Of a stretch of 64,000 bases of DNA, positions 35,909 to 48,200 are shown one piece after another. The position numbers and the translations under genes were made by a program. Positions within the stretch are counted from its first letter, which is position 1, and each line of letters starts with the position of its first letter. The notes beneath the pieces are model-generated. The model worked only from the letters and a program-made list of their open reading frames with translations, was not told the DNA's origin and did no database searches. The DNA is from Patiria pectinifera (taxonomy: Eukaryota; Echinodermata; Asteroidea; Valvatida; Asterinidae), in contig CM057142.1 in NCBI GenBank assembly GCA_029964075.1, positions 31,126,392-31,190,391 on the forward strand, written 5' to 3'.

Positions 35909-36337
35909 CGGGGCACGCTTGCCCCTCCTTGCCATGCTTGGCATCACTGGGCCCAAAACCTTGGCACGCTTGCCAACCATTCACTTGCCCCACCAGAACA
36001 AGTGGGTGCTAGCCAAAGTGTTTTTAAAGTTTTTGTCACGTGACTTGAATATATGCAAAAATTACTTAATAAATTGGAAAAGCACCCCGATTTGGTCCAC
36101 CGCTCGTAGATACGGTTGGCATGCCCCATCAGTACAAATGGGTGCTTGGCGTACTTTTTTACAAAGACTAAACACAACCTGTTAAATGTTTAACATCCAA
36201 ATTCCAAGTCTTACTTCAGAACTAAACACCCAACTTGTTTATTTAGTTTGAATTGAGGCACTGTCTGTCGCTTCCAGGACCTTACTGCCATTTATAAATT
36301 CGTAAAATATGGCGGATGAAGGGGAGGAGGTGGGTTT

Positions 36338-36649
36338 ATTTTTGATGTAGCGGTCTCAAAAAGCTACGCCGAACTGGCCTTTCTTGCGCGCGTGCATTGC
36401 AATGCACGCGCGTGAACTTGATAGATTTGTATCAACTTAGCAAAAAACATCAATCCTTATGCCAAGAACATCGTTTTTGGCTTTAAGCCATCAAGGGGCA
36501 GGTAACTGCAATTAGGCCAATCGATATGTTTACTTTTGTTTTCTTTTCCTACACCATAGTAACCATCAGCTGATAAAAGAAAGTGTAGGACTCAACTGTG
36601 CGTTTGTGGAGAATAATGTATTTTATCTTTCAGTGATAAAATGAATTAT
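36338..36649. repeat. Dispersed repeat segment A, copy 2, with a 26-bp palindrome
   Basis: TTTATTTTTGATGTAGCGGTC through GATAAAATGAATTATT, matching 4689-4998. At 36387-36412 this copy has a perfect 26-bp palindrome (half-site CGCGCGTGCATTG) that is degenerate in copy 1. Confidence 0.8.
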
Positions 36650-37387
36650 TTATATATATTTTTTTGCACTGCACTGCGGGATAGATCATGATGGCCATCG
36701 TAGCTAGCTAGTGCGAGCGTTGTGCATAGCTAATTTCTCCGTAATTTTTAAGAATCGTTGACCTGAAATACGCTAGTTCACATTAATTGAGACAAGGGTT
36801 TACAACATTTGAGAGTCATTTCCAATAGCTTTCGGGGCGCAAATTACAAAAATTCAGACCCACCCAAAATACACAATACTGCATGTTTTCTATAGCAAGT
36901 GCGGTTTTCAATGTGATATGACTATTTAAAACATAGGCGTGTCCTAGTAAAGGTAATCTGCATGCGAGTTTCATTATTTAGCTCAAAAACCATTATATAA
37001 TAAATAATGCATTATATAATAAATAATGCATTATATAATAAATAATGCTTATATAATTAATAATGAATTATATATAAATAACGAATTATATATAAGTAAT
37101 GAATTATAAAATAATTAATGGATTATATAAGAAATAATAAATTATGTATAAATAAATAAAGTGTGCAAAAACTTATATATAAATAAAAAGGTTGCAAATC
37201 AATTATATATAAATAAAAAAAAAGTGTGCGTAAAATTATATATAAATAATGCAGTGGCAAATAGATTCATTTACATATAATGCAAACTGCCAAACAGTTT
37301 ATTTACATATAATTATCCGGAAAACTTAATTATATAATAAATAATGAATTATATATAAACAATTTTGTTAAATAATTTATTTACACA

Positions 37388-38070
37388 TGGCGCCCCATAG
37401 GCACGACGGTTTTACTCACAGGCACGATGGACCTGCTCACAGGCACGATGTTTTTACTCACAGGCACGATGTTTTTACTCACAGGCACGATGTTTTTACT
37501 CACAGGCACGATGTTTTTACTCACAGGCACGATGTTTTTACTCACAGGCACGATGGTTTTACTCACAGGCACGATGGTTTTACTCACAGGCACGATGTTT
37601 TACTCACAGGCGCGATGGTTTTACTCACAGGCACGATGTTTTTACTCACAGGCGCGATGTTTTACTCACAGGCACGATGTTTTTACTCACAGGCGCGATG
37701 TTTTACTCACAGGCACGATGTTTTTACTCACAGGCGCGATGTTTTACTCACAGGCATGATGTTTTTACTCACAGGCGCGATGTTTTACTCACATGCACGA
37801 TGTTTTTACTCACAGGCGCGATGTTTTACTCACAGGCACGATGTTTTTACTCACAGGCGCGATGTTTTACTCACAGGCACGATGTTTTTACTCACAGGCG
37901 CGATGTTTTACTCACAGGCACGATGTTTTTACTCACAGGCGCGATGTTTTACTCACAGGCACGATGTTTTTACTCACAGGCGCGATGTTTTACTTACAGG
38001 CACGATGTTTTTACTCACAGGCGCGATGTTTTACTCACAGGCACGATGTTTTTACTCACAGGTACGATGT
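37388..38070. repeat. Right-arm minisatellite, inverted copy
   Basis: TTTTACTCACAGGCACGATG units (reverse complement of the left arm), about 31 copies. It shows the same inner GTG-only and outer alternating GTG/GCG structure as the left arm, but with more units, so the arms have diverged in copy number and not in order. Confidence 0.93.
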
Positions 38071-38157
38071 ACAGATAGGTGTCCTTTATAGTACACCATA
38101 TAAATATGATAAAAATCTGTTTCACGAAGTGACGAATAACTTTGGAACTGAATTTCT

Positions 38158-38657
38158 NNNNNNNNNNNNNNNNNNNNNNNNNNNNNNNNNNNNNNNNNNN
38201 NNNNNNNNNNNNNNNNNNNNNNNNNNNNNNNNNNNNNNNNNNNNNNNNNNNNNNNNNNNNNNNNNNNNNNNNNNNNNNNNNNNNNNNNNNNNNNNNNNNN
38301 NNNNNNNNNNNNNNNNNNNNNNNNNNNNNNNNNNNNNNNNNNNNNNNNNNNNNNNNNNNNNNNNNNNNNNNNNNNNNNNNNNNNNNNNNNNNNNNNNNNN
38401 NNNNNNNNNNNNNNNNNNNNNNNNNNNNNNNNNNNNNNNNNNNNNNNNNNNNNNNNNNNNNNNNNNNNNNNNNNNNNNNNNNNNNNNNNNNNNNNNNNNN
38501 NNNNNNNNNNNNNNNNNNNNNNNNNNNNNNNNNNNNNNNNNNNNNNNNNNNNNNNNNNNNNNNNNNNNNNNNNNNNNNNNNNNNNNNNNNNNNNNNNNNN
38601 NNNNNNNNNNNNNNNNNNNNNNNNNNNNNNNNNNNNNNNNNNNNNNNNNNNNNNNNN
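38158..38657. other. Assembly gap of 500 N
   Basis: Exactly 500 N, a scaffold placeholder, so the true length is unknown. It starts about 50 bp outside the foldback arm. Frames running through it are artefacts. Confidence 1.
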
Positions 38658-39124
38658 TGTGGCACAGAACGCAGCTGTGCCGGTGTAGTGTGAATTTAGG
38701 ACTATGAAATATATAGACTCACTGGTAGTGCTGCGCATGCCTATGCGAGGATTGTGAACGTTCAACCAATAAAACGGTACTGGCACTGGATTTCATAGGA
38801 GTCCAAATTTCATGTTACACTGGAAAATCGTTTAAGACCAGCCAGCCGGTCTTTATCAACCGTTTAAAACTGGCCATGTGACAGGCTCTCGACCAATAGG
38901 AATGGGTAAACTGTCTTAGGTATTTATGAATGTTATGCAACAATGTGACGATATTGTGTCAAGCTGTATAAATAAACACTGACATTGATATTTGACACCT
39001 TGTATAAGGATATGTTCTTACAATACTCTCCTCATTGATAGGTGTCAGAATTCAACCAGGTAAGACCAAATTCTTTTGTTCAAAAGAACTTTAAACATCC
39101 ATGTTTTTTTTATTATTTCTGCAG
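38658..39124. other. Upstream of the first visible CRNKL1 exon; no exon recognised
   Basis: Contains TATAAATAAA near 38966 and a donor-like CCAGGTAAGA at 39056-39065. The sequence before that donor does not encode the expected CRNKL1 residues in the needed phase, so I do not call an exon. Confidence 0.4.
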
Positions 39125-39208
39125 AGCACGGTCAGTACATGAAAGAGCGCTTGATGTGGATCACAGGAACATAACACTGTGGCTGAAGTATGCTGAAATG
39201 GAAATGAA
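39125..39208 (+). CDS. crnkl1: crnkl1 exon (first visible)
   Basis: Preceded by TTATTTCTGCAG and followed by GTGAGT. Encodes [20 protein letters not shown] and KYAEMEM, part of an N-terminal HAT repeat. It begins with the third base of a codon, so at least one upstream coding exon must exist. Confidence 0.92.
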
Positions 39209-42200
39209 GTGAGTACCAACCTGTTTATTTATATTTTTATTTTCTTCTTTTTGGGATTAAGTTTTAGAAAAGAAAATTGGCATCAAAGTCTGCCTCTGGT
39301 GCATTGTTGATAAATACATGTATTCTATTTATGCTTACATGTATGTGCTAAAAAAGCGAGTTTGATGATCACATGAAACCTAACTGCCTAGGCATTTTTG
39401 CTATAAAGATACGACCTCAATCCTGCAAAATCCTCTAACTGCCTCCATGTAAAAATTGGTACTTACCTCACCTTCCACCGCTGTGACCGGGGTTCAAATC
39501 CCGCCTGGGCCAATATGTGGATTGGGTTTTCAGTCCCTACCTGATTCTGTGGGTTTTCCCATATTCTTCTGGGTTATTTTCCCACCTCTAAAACTGTAAT
39601 TTCTTCTCATTGTCTTCTCTCTAAGTTGGCATGATGTTTCCCACGGGATGCTTTGCCGACTATATGATACAGATACAGACACAGATATATGAGTCGAACA
39701 CCATAACTATTGGACCACGGCTGTGTGTGTTGCAACAGCCAAAGGTGCTCATAAAAAAAGAAGGCCGTTTACTTTCTTTTTCATCTTGCCTCCTGATCGA
39801 TTCCCTCCTCAGACACAAGCAGATCAACCACGCCCGTAACATCTGGGACCGGGCCATCACCATCCTGCCGAGGGCCAAGCAGTTCTGGTACAAGTACACC
39901 TACATGGAGGAGATGATCGGCAACGTGGCCGGGGCACGGCAGGTCTTTGAGCGCTGGATGCAGTGGGAGCCTGAAGAGCAAGCCTGGCTGTCCTTCATCA
40001 AGATGGAGTTGAGGTACAAGGAGGTGGACCGGGCACGCAATATCTACGAGAGATATATCCTTTGGAATATCGGCGACCCTATCGCTCCCTTGGTAGTTTA
40101 GCTCTGAAGGTCTTGAATCGTCCCAAATCCGCCGTAGTCAGTGGTGCATGTGCAATGCGAGGCATTATATTTTTCCTATTTAATAGGATTTCCATGTTTT
40201 TTTCCCTTCATTTCCTGTTGATTCCTCCATTTTTCTATTGATTCCTTCATTTCCTATAGATTCCTCTATTTCCTCTTGATTCCTCCATTCCTAGTGATTC
40301 CTGCATTTCCTAGTGATTCCTGCTTTCCTATCCGGTTCGTTAGTGTGACATCATCTCAATTCAGCCAAGCGTACTTCACACGGTGTAGCATAGCATGAAT
40401 GGAACCGGAATCTGACACACCTCAAGCGTTTATACAATGGGCGCTAGTAATCAGAGGTGCGCACACGTGTATGACATTTTTACTAACGAACCGGATTGAT
40501 TCCTCCCTTTCCTGATGATTTCTCAATTTCCCATTGATTCCTCCATTTCCTATCGATCCTCCATTTCCTATTGATTCCTCCAGCATTTTGTACTTTGGAC
40601 ATTACACTTTTAACGGTCTACTGGACACTTTTTTTTCAATTAGCATAGTAGCCACTGTAATCATCATCTTCCTAAGTCCTCCTAAATCTTCCATTGTGTA
40701 GGAAATACGGGAACTTTTGTTTAAGTTTGTTAAAGTTTTATTGACTTGCCTGTACCTTCTTCAATTCTGCAAAATCCTCGAAATGATTCTTGTACTAAAA
40801 GAAAGCTTATGATTTGGGATTTCATCTTGTAGATTTTGAAAGTGCTTCATGCAGAATTTCACGAAAGCAATAGTCCCGACATTTGGGTTATGTTTATTTT
40901 GCTCATCCTGCATTGCTAAAGCTTGTCATTTGTGTCAGATAATTACAACTTATAAAGTCTTTCTCTAATCATCTTTGGATGATTCTCCTTGACTCCTCAC
41001 ACTTGTCATCTGCCATCCCGAGATCAAGAACTGGATTCGTTTTGCCAGCTTTGAGGAACACAACAACTACGTCTCCAGTGCCCGCAAGGTCTTTGAAAGG
41101 GCCGTGGAGTTCTTCGGAGAGGAGCACATGGACGAAAAACTTTACGTGGCGTTTGCAAAATTTGAAGAGAGACAGAAAGAGGTACAGGGCCTTTTTTATT
41201 CTTTGCCTATGGAATCAATGTGCAATTTGAATCGAGTTGTCTTCAGCAGTCGCTATTTCAAACCAATAATATGCACAGAGTTAACGTATATTGCCACATA
41301 TGCACTCAAATATGTCAGCTGCACATTAGCATAACAAAGGTGCATTGTTATACAATTATAGGCCATTATCATGTTGCGGCCATCTTGTTTTATTCCCATT
41401 CAAATAACTCAACCATAGCAAGGCTGGAAGGAAAAATAGTCTGGTTCCTTTTTGCACAAAAACATTATCATTCAGTACTGTTATTGTATAAAGGGAACAT
41501 GACTAAAATGGTGGCGGCATGATAAAGGTCTATTAAAAAGAACCCCAAAATAATCCAAGGTCCAGTTTAACGTTTTTAGAACTCTTTATGCAGTGAGCTC
41601 ATTGAGAGATAGATTGTACAAACTGAATGAGAAAATGAATGCAATTCGAGGTGTTGCATGGAGAGGTTTGTGGAGTGTTGTGGCCTTGTGGTCTGGAGCA
41701 TTGAATTTGTGGTCTGCGGGTAATTCTGCAGGTTGTGGGTTTCGAGTCCAGTCTGCGGCTATGATGTGTGTGCCCTTAAGCAAGGCACTTTGTCACTCAT
41801 TGCTTCTCCCCACCCAGGAGTATATGGGTACCTAAAGGGCAGAGATGGTTATTATTGTGGTTGATTTTTAGCTGCTTTGCGCAGAAATGGCAGCATCGAG
41901 CTGTATACTCCCCAGGGAGCTGAGATGGTATTCAGAATGTTTCATTGGCCTAATGAGCATGGTAATAATGATGTAGCCCCTTGATCACCAATAATGGTGG
42001 ATACGTGCGCTTTATAAATACCCATTATTATTCTCTGTTATAAAGTGACTCACTCTCTAAGAGAGGTAGCTTTGAGAAGAACTGGAGGTATTTCTCCAAG
42101 AGAGAGTCCGAGTATACTGACTGGAATGTTGAGGTAGACACTACTGAGTCTTCTCAAAACCATATCTCTCAGGGATGCAGTGAAGTCCATCACAAGTCCC

Positions 42201-45200
42201 TGCATGTCCATGCAAGACCATCACAAGTCCTCCAGTCCCAATTCAACTCACAAGTTATTCAAATCAGCTTGGACAAAGGCATTCATTTGTGTTTGTAACA
42301 TCCACTGTTACTTGTGACTGGAATTGTTGATTTACTCGTGACTGGACTTGTGATGGACTGGACTACAGCCTTTCTCTCTTTACTTCGGTGTGTCTGCGAA
42401 CTTCTACCAAGTTAAGAAACAAGGTCTCATCATTGAAATCTTGCAAGTTTGATTTGATCTGACTAATCTTCTTGTCTTTTTTTTTAACCTTTCCCTTGAC
42501 GCAGCATGAGAGGGCAAGGGTGATCTACAAGTACGCCTTGGACAAGATTCCCAAACAGCACGCTGAGGATCTCTTCAAATCCTACACCATCCATGAGAAG
42601 AGATATGGGGATCGGGCTGGCATTGAGGACATCATCGTCAGCAAAAGACGCTTCCAGTATGAAGAGGTGTGATTACTTTGTCAATAACTTTTGGAAAACT
42701 TAGATTGAACATAGAAATTTGTTTGCATTCATGTTAAATCCTGAACCTGTTTGATGCCACATAACAGCAAAATCCTTCAAAACCTCCTGGCTTTTGATGG
42801 ACCCAGGAGGATGAGGTTCTGTGTCTTTACTCAATTAATGTGTTCTATTCATAAAAGTCTTTAACCCTAACAGAACTCAACCCATCAAACCCCAATGGCA
42901 TGTTTTGTTGGAATCTGTCAGGATGGGTACAGTACCCTTAAAACTGACAGTCTTTTTACATTGGGTTGGCACACCTCCAGAATCAAAGTCAGAAATATGT
43001 GTGTGCTGTTTCCCATATGGTGGCACCTGACAATAAATCGCTGCTACTTTACGATAAAATATCATCACAGTTGCGTGTGTATGTGCATAGCTTTTTGTTT
43101 TCTAATATTGAAACTGACAAAAAGCTATTCGAATATTCGGTCAAGGATCGAATATTCGAGTATTGGGTATATCTGGGACAACCCAAGCAGTAAAGTCCGA
43201 CAGCTTTTGTTACACCTGTTGCATTTTGTTAGGTATGGCATTATTAAGGTTATAATTGTTTTTTTTATATTATTTTTTTTTTATTTATTTATTTATTTTT
43301 TATTTACCCTGGGGAAACCTCTCAGTGGTTACACTGTTTTCCAGAGGTGCCCAGCAATTATACAGAACAATTCATTTAAAACTACAATTACAGAAAACAC
43401 TAAAAATGGTAAATAGTAAAATATGAGTACATAAAAACACTTAAAATATACATGTATAAAAAATAATCATGGACCATTCAGTAAAAACAAACAAAACACA
43501 GATACACACACCCAAAAAATTGCACTGAAACAAAAAACCAAGAGCACCCATGCACTGCATAAAACTCTGCGTGAATAATATTAAATCTTCCTATTAAATA
43601 TTGATATTGAATCCTCATTCTGTTTTTCCATTTCAGGAAGTCAAATCAAACCCCAGCAACTACGACGCATGGTTTGACTACCTGCGCCTGCTGGAGACGG
43701 ACGGTAACGAGGATACGGTACGGGAGATCTATGAGCGGGCCATTGCCAACGTCCCCCCAGCCCAGGAGAAACGTCTCTGGAGACGCTACATCTATCTGTG
43801 GATCAACTATGCTCTGTATGAGGAACTGAACGCTAAGGTGGGTTTCCAAAGACAGAAGATGGCTCAGTTTTAATTTTTTAGATTTCCTTTTGCACCATTA
43901 CATTTTTTGGTAAGAGTAAATTTAAACTGAGTGAAGGATCATTCAGCTCTAAGTATATTCAGGTCCCCCTAGACAAACACATACAGTACGTACACCATAG
44001 ACGCATGGTGAACATCATTAGTTTAATTGTAAACACATATGCATGGCCTCCAGTGATAGTCTTTCTGACTAATGAAATACATTGATAAATTGCCCCAATG
44101 GTTTTTTTTTTAATTTATGGAAAGTGAACCAGTAATCAATTGTTTAGCATTGTGTTCTTGGGCCTTGTGGTTCGGCCTCGCTGAAGCTACATATCCATGC
44201 CAACATCGTCCTAAGGAACTTGACATGTATGGCCATTCACAACCGTTGAAGTTATCCAATGTTTGAAACCCTGGCTTTGTTGTAAGCTTTGGCTTCAGAA
44301 GATTTTGGCCCCAGAGATGGGCACCTCCAGCTCATTATGGATCCATGCTCTGTTTTAGGTTAACTCACATCTATTCCACTATTTATCTTTAGACCAGTTA
44401 AGACTATTTGGATTTGGTTCAGACGTGTGATTGATCTTTTCAATGATTCTGGAGCCAGAGGTGAACCAAAGCCGGAGGCGAAACCAGGGTTTCGAAAATC
44501 TCCAAGACACAACATAAATGTACCTTGCTTGTCTTGTCTTAGGATTCAGAGAGGACCAGGCAGGTTTACAAGGCGTGCCTGGACATGATACCACACAAGA
44601 AGTTCACGTTTGCCAAGGTCTGGCTGATGTTTGCCCACTTTGAGATCCGACAGAAGAACCTGAGCTTGGCAAGAAAAATCCTGGTAAGGGGCCAGTCTGT
44701 GCATCACTTTACATCACAATTGATAGGATCTGGGGAGGGGGGAAACAGGTCTTAGTGTTGAATATCAAAAGCATATTTCAATTTGAAAACTTAACTTTAC
44801 TTTACTTTATTTCATCTCAAGGCATAAAAGAATACAGTTTGTACCTAGAATTTACTATGATTCATGCCTTTTTAGAATATAAAGATAAGAATAACATTTG
44901 AATAACACCACCTAGAGATGCAGGGGACCCACAAAAAGCAAAGCTTGTCGAGTGCGAGTCCCCTGAACATAAACAACAAAGAAGATACAGGATGACAAGA
45001 ACGATTATAAACAAAGACAGTATGAAACTTAACCCTTTCACTACCACGGTCTCCTTTTGGCACCAAAGTTTGATGCCACTTCCTTACCGGTGGCTCCTTT
45101 TGGCACCAAGTTATGTTACATTTTGCAAAAATGTGAAATTTTGAACACAACCACCGTTTTCACCAAAAAAAGGTGTGTGTTCTTTCATCAAAGCGAAAAC

Positions 45201-48200
45201 AATTCCCACATGTTCCTATGTGATTTGTTTTTGTTTTGCTGAAAGAACGCGCACCTCTTTTGTGATCCGTGGACAGAACTTGAAAACGTTGGTTGTGTTT
45301 AAAATTCCGTAACTTGAAAATTACATGAGTGATTTGAATGATTTTTGTACTAAAAGAAAGCATTGAATTGGGCTTTCATATCCTAGATTTTGAAAGTGCT
45401 ACATGCAGAACTTCACTAAAACAATGGTCCCGACATTTGGGTTTCGTTATTTTTTTTTTACTTGCCCTGTAATATGCATTAACTTCTCACTTTTAAGATT
45501 TCTGCTGGCTTCCTTCCGAGTTACAGTACTTTTGAGGATTTGGTGGGTTTTTTTCAGCAGAAAGAACTGAATTAATCCTGTTCCAAGTTTTGAAGTTTCT
45601 CCTTATGCCACATAAACAGAAGATAGTAGTTGGTAGCATGCCACATGTCTCATAAATACAAACTTGTATCAATTTTTTCTCAAATATTTCCACATTTGTT
45701 GTTGTCTGTTGATACAGGGTGCAGCCATCGGCAAGTGTCCCAAGGACAAGCTGTTCAAGGGTTACATTGAGCTGGAGCTCCAGCTGAGAGAGTTTGATCG
45801 CTGTCGCGTCCTGTACCAGAAATTCCTGGAGTTCAACCCTGAGAACTGCACCACCTGGATGAAGGTAAGGTGTCAACTCATATAAAGCCATTTTTTGAGA
45901 GGACGGAACTCACCCCGTGCGTGTACTGGTTCGCGCGTATAGCGCGAAGTACGCACAGCTAATTTTATTCTGAATGTTCACAAAGCCATAGCGTCTTTGC
46001 GTGAGTTCAGGCATCGTCGGCAATGCGTTCAATTGTCTCTCCCAATGGTCTCCCCCAACTCCACCTTTCTTATCATTGAGAGGGTACTTGTGCACGGAGC
46101 CCATAGGCTCATTTTGTGGTGTGCTAGTAGTAGAATTCTGTACAAATCCTATCATCTGGCAGGAGTGGATTTATCTGTAGTCGGGCCATTCCACCAGATT
46201 GAGGAACAATGTGTGACATATGACCGTATTAAGAAAAGCATCAATGCCTTGCTAGCAGTTGCTCTACATAATGTTTGTTGTTGGGTGTTTCACTACTGCA
46301 GAAAGTTTTATAAATTATATCATTTCAATGTATTTTGTCAAAAATATGAGCAAAAACTCTCATTTCGGACGTAACATTGACACCATGTCACCTTTTTTCC
46401 CCACCTGCCTTGATTGGCAACCATAGCTTTTCTCTCTGTGACAAATGACACCACAAAAACCACAATTGAAAAGTGGCTTTGGTTGCCAATCAAGGCAGGT
46501 GGGGGAAAAAAAGAGATTTCACCATGAAAAGTGGCGCAATTCTCTAAATAGACCCTTTCTTAAAATTGGTCACTGCTCAGTCGACCGTGAACGTAATGAC
46601 ATGATCAGGGTGTCATTTTAAAGTAGAGATTCAACCCTAACAGAGGATATCTCCCTTTGATTCACATGTGCCCTACTTCTGTTCCAATTAGCAATAATAT
46701 CTCGGTTTCGGGGTTTTTTTTATCCACCCTGTATATATCGCACTTCAACCTTTCCGCTATTACACCTTCCAGAACACTTCAATATTTGCTTTTAAAACAG
46801 AATATCCCACGTTTGCTGCATGGACAGTACATGTACTAAAGGGTGGGCATTCACAAACTCCGAGAAAATGCCAATCTAAACCTCTCATAAGAAAGAGAAA
46901 TACTCGGATGAAATGGACTGTAGTTCCCACCCGGACTTCCAAAGATGAATTGGATCATCCCCTTTTTAAAATAATTTGGGATAATCTATTGACTGTTAGT
47001 ATACAAATACAACATGGTTTGTTGGGAAATAGGGAAAACTAATGACCCCGAGGTGTTGGATGATTGGGACTCCCCAGGCGAAGCAGAATTGAATTGAATT
47101 GAGACAGACAGAATTGAAAGTTAATTTTGTGTCATTTAATAACTTTAACATTCACGCAAAACACTGCATTGATTATTATTGTGTAAAATTTCACCCAGTT
47201 CCTCCTTGGTAAAAATGGCAAAACGAGCACCAACGGTCGCCATTTTGATGTATGCCGTAATAGACTGGCACATGCAACTGTCCACACTGGTGTTCTCCAC
47301 GGTACACACGTAAAGCACAGGCGTCGTTGGTAAAGAGATAACACAGTTCTGAAACAAATCTAAGGCTGCGACCCAGGTGTGTGCTAGTACCTCCCTGGTT
47401 TTTGCGCGTCACGCGGGGTGATAGTAAAAACTTTCACACGGTTGAGTTGCTGGAATGGACCAATGAAATGCAGCGGTTGCCTGATGAATATTTATGAGGT
47501 ATAGTGGTAAATTTTAGAAGTGCATTTCATTTTCAGAGAAATAGATCAAGCAATAGTGATTTTTGTTTCATTTTTATGTCAACCAGTTTACAGAGCTGGA
47601 GGGTATCCTGGGCGACACGGACAGGGCGAGGGCGGTATTTGACCTGGCCATCAACCAACCCAAGCTGGACATGCCAGAGGTGCTGTGGAAGGCCTACATC
47701 GACTTTGAAATTGAACAGGAAGAGTACGAAAGGACGAGGGCGCTGTACCGATGTCTGCTGCAGCGGACACAGCATGTCAAGGTTTGTTTGAAGTTTTATA
47801 ACCGTGGTGTTAAATTTGTGGCTTTTTTAGTTACCTCTTGCTTTTGCTTCATCTGTAGCTCCAGAATTTTTAAGAAGCTCTTTAACTGTAACATTCAAAC
47901 ATCCTTTGAAATCTGCAGATGGGTTTGGAAGGATTTTGCAGGAATCGAGGAAGGCAAAATAATCTCACATGGGGCTGGAGGTGATGTCCCTTGACAATTA
48001 AAGTACGAAGAATGTACCATTGGTTGCCACTTTGCACAGTGGAGGAAATTTGAGGTTTCAGTATGATTCTTAACAATAATCTGCTTAGGAAGTTTAGGGG
48101 TCATGTCGAAACAAAGTAGATATACTCGCACTTCCGGCCTCACCGTTTGAATGCAGTGTTCATGTTGAGCAGACTTAGATTTAGCCAAGGCTGGGGGATA

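Larger units (their letters stand above)
34702..38104. mobile_element. Large foldback element with minisatellite arms
   Basis: The left arm 34702-35709 and right arm about 36975-38104 are inverted copies. Each arm, from outside in, has TATGGTGTACTATAAAGGAC, then a 21-22-bp minisatellite (CATCGTGCCTGTGAGTAAAA, alternating with a CATCGCGCC form), then GGCGCCATGTGTAAATAAA, then TATATATAA-rich repeats. The loop (35710-36975) holds dispersed segments B and A plus GGCACGCTTGCC repeats. No transposase is present. The layout is that of Foldback or Galileo-type elements. Open frames in the arms (FTHRHDV, LLTGTMF) exist in many frames on both strands and reflect only the repeat. Confidence 0.85.
40055..41002 (+). 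other. crnkl1: U12-type AT-AC intron in crnkl1
   Basis: The 5' end is ATATCCTTT, the consensus minor-spliceosome donor. TCCTTGAC at 40986-40993 is a perfect U12 branch-point motif, with the branch A 10 nt from the 3' end. The intron ends CAC before TTGTCATCTGCC. Joining at these points gives YERFVICHP in phase, as expected for the family. No usable GT donor or AG acceptor gives this protein. The intron holds a minisatellite, a MITE and a dispersed repeat. Confidence 0.93.

Noticed and set aside
34623..38091. Frames of up to 234 codons (THRHDVF, LLTGTMF repeats)
   Set aside because: A 21-22-bp unit stays open in many frames on both strands. The inverted copies show the same peptides on opposite strands, so this is a minisatellite artefact.
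37793..38786. Frames running across the N gap
   Set aside because: Unknown bases cannot be read and the flanking parts are foldback arm and intergenic DNA.
39001..39060. Upstream CRNKL1 exon ending CCAG|GTAAGA
   Set aside because: In the phase required by the next exon the translation does not resemble the family before ARSVHERA.
40055..40101. Read-through end of the CRNKL1 exon ([14 protein letters not shown], stop at 40101)
   Set aside because: The sequence is the start of the U12 intron; the family protein continues at 41003.
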